Shown: in pieces, positions 57,700 to 64,000 of the stretch | Layout of the letters: the number at the start of each line of letters is the position of its first letter | Numbering within the stretch: the stretch's first letter is position 1 | Notes under the pieces: generated by a model | What the model was told of the DNA's origin: nothing | The model's database searches: none | The model's input: the letters and a program-made list of their open reading frames with translations, nothing else | NCBI GenBank assembly: GCA_030533415.1 | Contig: JAUNJE010000003.1 | Location: forward strand, 54,413-118,412 | Source of the DNA: Eubacteriales bacterium | GTDB lineage: Bacteria; Bacillota; Clostridia; Oscillospirales; Oscillospiraceae | Length of the DNA: 64,000 bases | Direction of reading: 5' to 3' | Made by a program: the position numbers and the translations under genes

Positions 57700-59103
57700 A
57701 TGGATACAACACAGAAGAACCGGGAGGAGGCAGCCCGCCGCCCCCGGAAAGATGCCCCCCAAAGCGCCCGGAAGCGCCCTCAGGGCACAAAAAAACAGCG
57801 CCCCGCGCCGGAGGAGCCTGCCCAGCACCGCCAGTCCCGGCAGAAGGCCCCCCAGGCGGAGGAAACCCAACAGCCCCAGAGCCGGGCGGAAGCCGCCGGA
57901 CAGCGGCGCGAAGCCCCGGCAAAAGCCAGCCAGCAGCGCGGCACCGGGGAAAAGCCCAGGCAGCAGCGCCCAAGACAGGCGGAGCAGGCGCAGCCCAAAC
58001 AGGCGGCCGGTCAGAAACGCAAGGCGCCGCCCAAGCAGCAGGCGCCGGAGGAACAGCGCAGGAAAGCTCCGAATAAGAGCGCTGCCTCCCGCCAGAAGGG
58101 CCTTTCGGACAGCGTCTCCAACAAGAAGCGCGCCTATGGCAACAGCAAACCCAAGAAAAAATCCGCTTTTGCCGTGGTGGGCGATATGGTCAAGCGCACG
58201 GCACAGCGCAATGCGGCAAAGGAAAAGGCAAAGAAGGAAGCAAAGGGCAAGACCCAGCGGTCCAAAAGGCCCCGGCAGCCCACTCCCGCAGTGATTTACA
58301 CCCAGCCCCAGGCCTTTAACCGCAGCCGCTTCCTGATTCAGCTGCTGACCGTTACCGCAGTGGTGGTGGCGCTGGTGCTGGGCCTGTCGGTCTTTTTCAA
58401 GGTGGGGGTTATCACCGTCTCCGGTGCGGATGTGTACACGGCCTGGACCGTGCAGGAGGTCTCCGGGATCTCCGTGGGGGACAACCTGCTGACCTTCAGC
58501 CGGGCCAGAGCCGCGGCCCTGATCAAGGCCAACCTTCCCTATGTGAAAAATGTACGCTTCGGTATAAAATTACCGGATACTGTCAATATTATCATCGAGG
58601 AAGAGGATGTGGTGTATGCCATCAAGGATACCAATGACCAATGGTGGCTGATCAACTCCGACGGCCGTGTGGTGGAGCAGAGCAATAAGGCCAAGGCGTC
58701 CAACTACACCCAGGTTCTGGGCGTGACGCTGGACAATCCCGTAAGCGGCGAAAAGGGGATTGCCTCGGAGGCCGTCCCCACGGAGACGGATGACAGCGGC
58801 GAATATATCGCGGTCACCCTCACCGGCGCCCAGCGGCTCAACGCTGCTTTGCAGATTCTCAGTGCGCTGGAGGATAACGATATTGTCGGCGACGCGGCCA
58901 GCGTGGATGTTTCCTTGCTGGAGGACATCGTTTTGTGGTATGGCACCCGCTACCAGGTGAATCTGGGAGATTCGAGCCGGATAGACTATAAAATTGCGTG
59001 CGCGAACGATGTGATTTTGCAGTTGAGTGAGTATGATTCCGGAATCCTGGATATCAGCTTCAATATCTGGAGCGACAGGGTGGTCTATACCCCCTTCTCG
59101 TAA
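57700..59103 (+). CDS. ftsQ: FtsQ/DivIB division protein with very long charged N-terminus
   Basis: 467 residues. The first about 205 residues are low complexity rich in Gln, Pro, Arg, Lys and Ala (repeated motifs such as RKAPPKQQAPEEQRRKA), predicted cytoplasmic and disordered. A transmembrane helix (about 210-232) is followed by a POTRA domain (GVITVSGADVYTAWTVQEVSGISVGDNL split over two strands) and the FtsQ beta domain, then an extra C-terminal segment. Typical FtsQ/DivIB has 20-60 cytoplasmic residues, so the tail is unusual. ATG at 57700 follows AGGAGG. Its strongly GC-rich, repetitive DNA contrasts with the rest of the gene. Confidence 0.88.
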   Translation: MDTTQKNREEAARRPRKDAPQSARKRPQGTKKQRPAPEEPAQHRQSRQKAPQAEETQQPQSRAEAAGQRREAPAKASQQRGTGEKPRQQRPRQAEQAQPKQAAGQKRKAPPKQQAPEEQRRKAPNKSAASRQKGLSDSVSNKKRAYGNSKPKKKSAFAVVGDMVKRTAQRNAAKEKAKKEAKGKTQRSKRPRQPTPAVIYTQPQAFNRSRFLIQLLTVTAVVVALVLGLSVFFKVGVITVSGADVYTAWTVQEVSGISVGDNLLTFSRARAAALIKANLPYVKNVRFGIKLPDTVNIIIEEEDVVYAIKDTNDQWWLINSDGRVVEQSNKAKASNYTQVLGVTLDNPVSGEKGIASEAVPTETDDSGEYIAVTLTGAQRLNAALQILSALEDNDIVGDAASVDVSLLEDIVLWYGTRYQVNLGDSSRIDYKIACANDVILQLSEYDSGILDISFNIWSDRVVYTPFS

Positions 59104-59176
59104 CGAAGGCACCTGGAAGAATCCTGTGCAGATGTAATAATTTTGTAAATAATTTGACGAATTCGCAGATTTTCTA

Positions 59177-59205
59177 TTGACCAATTCAGAAATTAAGGAT
59201 AGAAT
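59177..59205 (+). promoter_or_regulatory. Promoter of ftsZ
   Basis: -35 TTGACC (59177-59182), 17-bp spacer, -10 TAGAAT (59200-59205), about 75 bases before the ftsZ start. ftsZ can thus be expressed apart from the dcw operon. Confidence 0.7.
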
Positions 59206-59283
59206 GTAGAGAGCATGAATACGAAAACAAGCCGGAAGCGGCAGCCCCGCGACTGCGAAAAGATACATAGGAGGAAGAGTAAT

Positions 59284-60399
<1,116 letters not shown>

Positions 60400-60412
60400 G
60401 ACGTGCTTTGCC

Positions 60413-60443
60413 GCATCCCGGCCCCAGGGGCCGGGATGCTTTT
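60413..60443 (+). terminator. Terminator of ftsZ / dcw cluster
   Basis: 11-bp stem GCATCCCGGCC / GGCCGGGATGC with a 5-nt loop, followed by TTTTGC. Confidence 0.8.
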
Positions 60444-60473
60444 GCTGTACCGGCTGTGGGAAGGAGGAAAACC

Positions 60474-61223
60474 ATGGGTGCTTATGAAGCCCTGGCAGCC
60501 AGCTATGACCGGCTGACCAACGATGTGGACTATGAGGCCATCGTTGATTTTTACTATGAGATTTTGGAAAGAGAAGGCATAAAACCGCGAACGGCTGCCG
60601 ACCTGGCCTGCGGCACAGGCTCCGTTACGGCCCTTTTGGCAAAACGGGGGCTGCGGGTTGTCGGCGTGGATATGTCCGAAGAGATGCTCACTGTGGCCAG
60701 TCAAAAGGCCGAAGCGATTCAGCCTGCTCCCCGCTTTATTTGTCAACCCTTGCAGGAATTGTACCTTCCCCGGGGTGTGGATATGGCGGTCTGCGCCCTG
60801 GACAGTCTGGATTACATCACGAACCCTGCCGATTGCGCCGAAGCCATCCGCCGGGTCTACAAGGCACTGAACCCAGGCGGTATTTTCCTCTTTGATGTGA
60901 ACACCCCCGAAAAGCTTCATGCCGTGGACGGCCAGGTTTTTCTTGACGAAGATGACGACGTCTACTGCGTCTGGCGGGGAGAATTCGATGAAGAAAGCAA
61001 TATCTGCTCCTATGGCATGGATCTGTTCCAGCGCCGGGGCGGACTGTGGGAGCGCTCCTTTGAAGAGCACCGGGAGTATGCCTATACCCGGGAACAGCTA
61101 ATGGGTTATCTCAAGGCGGCGGGCTTTACCCACATCGCGGTCTACGGCGACCGGAAGCTGGAGGCCCCTGGAGAAGGGGAACAGCGCATTTTTTTCAAAG
61201 CAAGAAAGGGAAAGAGAATATGA
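60474..61223 (+). CDS. SAM-dependent methyltransferase (class I)
   Basis: 249 residues. YDRLTNDVDYEAIVDFYYEIL precedes SAM-binding ADLACGTGSVTALLAKRGLRVVGVDMSEEML (about 42-72), the CALDSLDYITN segment and a C-terminal WERSFEEHREYAYTREQLMGYLKAAGF typical of small-molecule methyltransferases of this type in Firmicutes. No recognised substrate. ATG at 60474 follows AAGGAGG at 8 bases. Stop overlaps the hslO start by 4 bases, so the two are coupled. Confidence 0.88.
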   Translation: MGAYEALAASYDRLTNDVDYEAIVDFYYEILEREGIKPRTAADLACGTGSVTALLAKRGLRVVGVDMSEEMLTVASQKAEAIQPAPRFICQPLQELYLPRGVDMAVCALDSLDYITNPADCAEAIRRVYKALNPGGIFLFDVNTPEKLHAVDGQVFLDEDDDVYCVWRGEFDEESNICSYGMDLFQRRGGLWERSFEEHREYAYTREQLMGYLKAAGFTHIAVYGDRKLEAPGEGEQRIFFKARKGKRI

Positions 61224-62098
61224 AAGACTATTTGGTTCGCGGGATGACCATGGACGGCTTTGTAAAGGTGGTGGCCATCCGCTCCACCGAACTGGTGCGC
61301 CGGGGCGCGGAGATTCATGGAACCACCCCCAATGCAACCGCCGCATTTGGACGCACACTGACAGCGGCATCCATGATGGGCAACATGCAGAAGGTGGAAA
61401 ACGGCTCCATGACCCTGCAGATTCGGGGCGGCGGTCCCATCGGTACCATTACCGTGGTTTCCGATCCCGAGGGAAATGTTCGCGGCTGTGTTACGGAGCC
61501 GAAGGTGCCGCTGGTGGAAAAACATCCCGGCAAGCTGGATGTGGGTGCCACCGTGGGAGTGGACGGGACGATCACCGTTATCCGGGACCTGCAAATGAAG
61601 GAGCCATATATCGGTTCCACCCAGCTGGTATCCGGCGAGATCGCCGACGATGTGACGGCCTATTTTGCCCAAAGCGAGCAGACCCCCACGGCCTGCGCCC
61701 TGGGGGTGCTGGTGGACCGGGACAGAAGCGTAAAGGTAGCGGGAGGCTATTTGGTTCAGCTGCTGCCCGGGGCGCCTGACGAAGTGGTCAGCACGTTGGA
61801 GGAGGGAATCCGGAAGGCCGGGGCCGTTACCTCCATGCTGGAACAGGGGATGACACCGGAGGATATATTGGGCCAGGTTTGCGGCAGCCTGGGCGTGGTA
61901 TTCCTGGAAACCACCGAAGTTTCCTATAAATGCTATTGCTCCCGGGAGCGTGTGGAAAGCGCGCTGATCAGCCTCGGCCGCGAGGAACTGACGGACATTC
62001 AGGCCGAGGGGAAGCGTTTTCCGGTGGAGTGCCAATTCTGTGATACTGTCTATCAATTCACTCCCGAGGATATTGGCGAACTTTTGAAAAAGATTTGA
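61220..62098 (+). CDS. hslO: Hsp33 redox-regulated chaperone
   Basis: 292 residues. Redox switch cysteines are present as YKCYCSRE (about 238-241) and CQFCDTVYQF (about 272-281), the usual CxC...CxxC zinc site. N-terminal core DYLVRGMTMDGFVKVVAIRST and GPIGTITVVSDPEGNVRGCV are visible. Protects proteins under oxidative and heat stress, sensible for an anaerobe. Coupled to the methyltransferase gene. Confidence 0.96.
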   Translation: MKDYLVRGMTMDGFVKVVAIRSTELVRRGAEIHGTTPNATAAFGRTLTAASMMGNMQKVENGSMTLQIRGGGPIGTITVVSDPEGNVRGCVTEPKVPLVEKHPGKLDVGATVGVDGTITVIRDLQMKEPYIGSTQLVSGEIADDVTAYFAQSEQTPTACALGVLVDRDRSVKVAGGYLVQLLPGAPDEVVSTLEEGIRKAGAVTSMLEQGMTPEDILGQVCGSLGVVFLETTEVSYKCYCSRERVESALISLGREELTDIQAEGKRFPVECQFCDTVYQFTPEDIGELLKKI

Positions 62099-62101
62099 TA
62101 T

Positions 62102-62143
62102 TTCCTGGGAAAATGGTGGGAATTCCTGGAAAAGTGGCGAGAA
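62102..62143 (+). repeat. Tandem 21-bp direct repeat after hslO
   Basis: Two adjacent 21-bp copies starting TTCCTGGGAAAATGG and TTCCTGGAAAAGTGG differ at 4 positions. Just after the hslO stop and before the tRNA promoter; function unknown. Confidence 0.6.
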
Positions 62144-62173
62144 TTATCGCTGATAAAAAATCGAAAAAAGTGC

Positions 62174-62202
62174 TTGACAAATCATGGGTTCTTGTGTATA
62201 AT
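62174..62202 (+). promoter_or_regulatory. Promoter of tRNA operon
   Basis: Perfect -35 TTGACA (62174-62179), 17-bp spacer, perfect -10 TATAAT (62197-62202), about 40 bases before tRNA-Val. Confidence 0.9.
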
Positions 62203-62242
62203 AAACCACGTCGCTGAGGTGAGCAGCCGAGGCGAACGGTTT

Positions 62243-62318
62243 GGGAGCATAGCTCAGCTGGGAGAGCACATGCCTTACAAGCATGGGGTCACAGGTTCGA
62301 GCCCTGTTGTTCCCACCA
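62243..62318 (+). tRNA. tRNA-Val (anticodon TAC)
   Basis: 76 bases including encoded CCA. Anticodon stem CATGC-CTTACAA-GCATG gives TAC; T-loop GGTTCGAGCC and acceptor GGGAGCA / TGTTCCC fit. Confidence 0.95.
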
Positions 62319-62326
62319 TACAATCT

Positions 62327-62403
62327 GGCCCGGTGGTGCAGTCGGTTAGCACGCCAGCCTGTCACGCTGGAGGTCGACGGTTCGAGTCCGTTCCGGGTCG
62401 CCA
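62327..62403 (+). tRNA. tRNA-Asp (anticodon GTC)
   Basis: 77 bases with encoded CCA. Anticodon arm CCAGC-CTGTCAC-GCTGG gives GTC; acceptor GGCCCGG pairs with CCGGGTC (one G.T). Confidence 0.95.
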
Positions 62404-62450
62404 TATTTTATGCATTCTGGTGCATGTGAGGAGAGTTTTCTCCTCAGTAT

Positions 62451-62526
<76 letters not shown>

Positions 62527-62584
62527 TTTCAGTTGGCGTCGACGCGAGGTCGGAGAAATCCGGTTTCGATAGCCGGCACCAGAT

Positions 62585-62660
62585 GCGGGTGTAGCTCATC
62601 TGGTAGAGCGCCACCTTGCCAAGGTGGAGGTAGCGAGTTCGAGCCTCGTCACCCGCTCCA
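62585..62660 (+). tRNA. tRNA-Gly (anticodon GCC)
   Basis: 76 bases, anticodon arm CCACC-TTGCCAA-GGTGG gives GCC; acceptor GCGGGTG / CACCCGC, then TCCA. Confidence 0.95.
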
Positions 62661-62666
62661 AAAAGA

Positions 62667-62690
62667 TAAGGAACGCGCCTGCGTTCCTTA
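62667..62690 (+). other. Terminator-like hairpin between tRNA-Gly and tRNA-Cys
   Basis: Stem TAAGGAACGC / GCGTTCCTTA with a 4-nt loop, followed by TTTC. It may be a processing structure or a leaky terminator, since tRNA-Cys follows directly. Confidence 0.6.
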
Positions 62691-62698
62691 TTTCATAC

Positions 62699-62773
62699 GG
62701 TACCGTGGCCAAGTGGTAAGGCAAGAGTCTGCAAAACTCTCATTCGCCAGTTCAAATCTGGCCGGTACCTCCA
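62699..62773 (+). tRNA. tRNA-Cys (anticodon GCA)
   Basis: 75 bases, acceptor GGTACCG / CGGTACC, then TCCA; anticodon arm GAGTC-TGCAAAA-CTC gives GCA. Last gene of the tRNA operon; element-like DNA begins soon after. Confidence 0.93.
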
Positions 62774-62781
62774 TTATTTAT

Positions 62782-62832
62782 GTACACTTTAGATATTTCT
62801 TGAAAAAGTAATATCTAAAGTGTACTTTTTAT
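62782..62832 (+). terminator. Terminator of tRNA operon
   Basis: Perfect 16-bp inverted repeat GTACACTTTAGATATT / AATATCTAAAGTGTAC (62782-62797 and 62810-62825), 12-nt loop, followed by TTTTTATATTTTT. Confidence 0.85.
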
Positions 62833-63066
62833 ATTTTTGCGTCACTTTTGATGGAAAAAAGTTGAGACTTTTAGGGTAAAATGTTAACACAATTTTCTGC
62901 GTTTTCATAGATATTTTTTTTCGTAGGGAAGCCCCAGGAGGACGGTCACGGTAGATACACGGGGTTCTCTCTCAGAATGGCAGCGCCCTTTTTGATTTCT
63001 GGGATATTTTGAAAAAGGGCGCTACAATTTTTGCGAGTTTTCAAAAATTTATCAATTTTATCTTGG

Positions 63067-63111
63067 GCCGGGTATTTGAGAGCGCAGCGCTCTTAAGTAC
63101 CCGGCTTTTTT
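63067..63111 (+). terminator. Terminator-like hairpin
   Basis: GCCGGGTA / TACCCGGC outer stem enclosing GAGCGC/GCGCTC, followed by TTTTTTG. A strong intrinsic terminator shape with no gene directly upstream, so an attenuator is possible. Confidence 0.75.
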
Positions 63112-63152
63112 GTTGTCAAAAAGGGCGCTGAATTTTCGCACCCTTTTACTTC

Positions 63153-63185
63153 GCCAGTCCGGTTGTTTCTGGGCTGGCATTTTTT
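63153..63185 (+). terminator. Second terminator-like hairpin before first element gene
   Basis: GCCAG...CTGGC stem (63153-63157, 63174-63178) with inner GG/CC pairing, followed by ATTTTTTA; 30 bases before the small ORFs. Confidence 0.6.
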
Positions 63186-63208
63186 ATTTGAGAAAGGAGT
63201 TGGTTCGT

Positions 63209-63223
63209 ATGGAACCGGAATGA
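63209..63223 (+). CDS. Possible 4-codon leader peptide (MEPE)
   Basis: ATG at 63209 lies 12 bases after AGAAAGGAG and reads ATG-GAA-CCG-GAA-TGA. Its stop overlaps the next ATG (63220) as ATGA. Because the ribosome site is too far from 63220, this tiny frame may deliver ribosomes to the next gene. It could also be chance. Confidence 0.3.
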   Translation: MEPE

Positions 63224-63432
63224 AAAAGGGCGCCAAGCGCCAAAAGTACGGGCCGGAGTACCGGCGGGGCTATGTGCCGCCGCCCCCGCCGGAAGCAGCA
63301 GTGTGTACCCGGTCGGAAAAATGTGTGGGCTGTCCCTATCCTGGCTCCGGCTTTATCTGCTGGAGTGAGAGTGGGGACTGCATGAGAACCAGAATGGAAA
63401 AACTGCAAAACAGGAAGGAGGAAAACAGATGA
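63220..63432 (+). CDS. Small Cys-rich protein of putative mobile element
   Basis: 70 residues, not recognised. Basic, Pro-rich start (MKKGAKRQKYGPEYRRGYVPPPPPEAA), then several cysteines (CTRSEKCVGCPYPGSGFICW and a final DC) that could bind a metal, then a basic end. ATG at 63220 fits the frame; an upstream frame opening to 63163 crosses a terminator hairpin. Ends 4 bases into the next gene's start. Confidence 0.6.
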   Translation: MKKGAKRQKYGPEYRRGYVPPPPPEAAVCTRSEKCVGCPYPGSGFICWSESGDCMRTRMEKLQNRKEENR

Positions 63433-63698
63433 ACTTTTTATCCCGCGCACAGGTGGAACGCATCCGCCAGCAGTATCCCCCCGGAACGGAGGTGGAGCTT
63501 ATCGCTATGCCGGAGGATCCCCACCCAGTACCTCCTGGCACCCGTGGTAAGGTTTTGGCTGTGGATGACGCTGGTCAGCTGGTTATGAAGTGGAACAATG
63601 GCAGCAGCCTTTCCCTAATTCCCGGTGTAGACCGGTTTCGGACCGTTCCTGAACAGGAGTTCAAGCAGAATCTCGCTATGACAATGGGAGGAATGTAA
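63429..63698 (+). CDS. DUF4314-like protein
   Basis: 89 residues. Core pattern YPPGTEVELIAMPEDPHPVPPGTRGKV-(turn)-DDAGQLVMKWNNGSSLSLIPGVDRFR is that of the DUF4314 family, small beta-rich proteins common in integrative conjugative elements of Firmicutes. Function unknown. ATG follows AAGGAGG at 8 bases and overlaps the previous gene (ATGA). Confidence 0.75.
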   Translation: MNFLSRAQVERIRQQYPPGTEVELIAMPEDPHPVPPGTRGKVLAVDDAGQLVMKWNNGSSLSLIPGVDRFRTVPEQEFKQNLAMTMGGM

Positions 63699-63699
63699 G

Positions 63700-64000
63700 T
63701 TGAAAATTGAAAAGATTACAGTGGGCGACCTTCGCCGGATGAAAGACCAGGAGGGCCTTATCCTCCAAGGCTGCGGCGGGCCGCTGTGGGAGTGGGTGGA
63801 TGGGGTCAACCAAATGCTCACGGAAAACGGTTGTCTCCTGGAAGGAACTACTTTCCAGAAGGTCAGCAGCTTTGAGCATGACGGCTGCACCTGCTTGCTG
63901 TTTCCCTTTACCGGGGATGTAAAGCTGGACATGGGAAAATTAGCAGCTTGGCGGATCCAATCTCACAGTGCTTTCGGGGGAACCTGGCTGTCGGACTATG
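63700..64000 (+). CDS. ICE-associated hypothetical protein, cut by window end
   Basis: At least 100 residues, incomplete. Start TTG at 63700 is supported by GGGAGG 8 bases upstream, one base after the previous stop. Sequence DLRRMKDQEGLILQGCGGPLWEWVDGVNQMLTENGCLLEG and DVKLDMGKLAAWRIQSHSAFGGTWLSDY resembles hypothetical proteins that, from memory, accompany DUF4314 genes in clostridial conjugative elements. No biochemical role known. Confidence 0.65.
   Translation, partial: MKIEKITVGDLRRMKDQEGLILQGCGGPLWEWVDGVNQMLTENGCLLEGTTFQKVSSFEHDGCTCLLFPFTGDVKLDMGKLAAWRIQSHSAFGGTWLSDY

Larger units (their letters stand above)
62833..63219. other. Hairpin-rich non-coding left end of a putative integrated element
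   Basis: No gene. Contents: an inverted repeat AGCGCCCTTTTT / AAAAAGGGCGCT (62982-62993, 63012-63023), a third AAAAAGGGCGC at 63119-63129, and two terminator-like hairpins (63067-63111 and 63153-63185). The palindromic DNA right after a tRNA gene and before accessory genes suggests an integration boundary or control region. Confidence 0.5.

Noticed and set aside
62667-62690. End of tRNA operon at the hairpin after tRNA-Gly
   Set aside because: tRNA-Cys follows at 9 bases with no promoter of its own, and a stronger terminator with a better U-tract lies after it.

Overview
The window looks like the chromosome of a strictly anaerobic, spore-forming, meso-DAP-type Firmicute of the class Clostridia, most probably Oscillospirales/Oscillospiraceae. 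The grounds are the GC-rich coding style with AGGAGG ribosome sites, sporulation genes (spoVAC, spmA, spmB), rubrerythrin and 2[4Fe-4S] ferredoxin, SDR-type mannonate oxidoreductase, a ClpC with UVR motif, and a MITE of a type I associate with gut Oscillospirales. No rRNA, CRISPR array or complete insertion sequence was seen.

Layout. 1-7150: an NhaC-like antiporter, murC, a 174-bp hairpin repeat, a small hypothetical gene, and ddl coupled to a DUF1934 gene. 5614-9301: two tandem VanW-domain surface proteins on the minus strand. 9386-14589: prs-pth-mfd on the minus strand. 14868-21853: uvrA, a histidine-kinase-like protein without the phospho-acceptor His, radC, a second copy of the 174-bp repeat, and uvrB. 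22002-25244: a degenerate deacetylase-like membrane protein and an XRE/LiaF-like membrane regulator. 25533-27225: LURP-one protein-luxS-mtnN operon (activated methyl cycle). 27587-32291: nitroreductase with a structured leader, spoVAC, then uxuA and uxuB separated by an AT-rich island holding two duplicated tiny membrane-protein genes. 32484-38443: ECF sigma factor with a membrane partner, a nested inverted-repeat element, an esterase, DegV, an ECF-transporter S component and nagB. 38537-44485: rubrerythrin, exonuclease, XRE regulator, spmAB, an AbrB-like regulator, rsmI, a TrmN6-like methyltransferase and ferredoxin. 44675: clpC.

47155-60399 is the division/cell-wall (dcw) cluster: mraZ-rsmH-ftsL-pbpB-murE-murF-mraY-ftsW-murG-ftsQ-ftsZ. 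It starts with a canonical promoter and two MraZ-type repeats. murD is missing from its usual place, and murC and ddl lie about 45 kb away in the window. Together with murC, ddl and the dcw genes, the window encodes most of the route from UDP-MurNAc to lipid II and septal synthesis. After ftsZ come a SAM methyltransferase, hslO and a five-gene tRNA operon (Val-Asp-Phe-Gly-Cys). The right end (about 62830-64000) looks like the left end of an integrated conjugative or mobilisable element: hairpin-rich DNA followed by small genes including a DUF4314-like protein.

The most interesting unexplained items are the 174-bp four-hairpin repeat that begins exactly at a stop codon in both copies, the AT-rich duplicated micro-membrane-protein island between uxuA and uxuB, the paired 15-bp palindromes between the XRE/LiaF regulator and the LURP-luxS-mtnN operon, and two signalling or enzyme-like proteins that have lost their catalytic residues.
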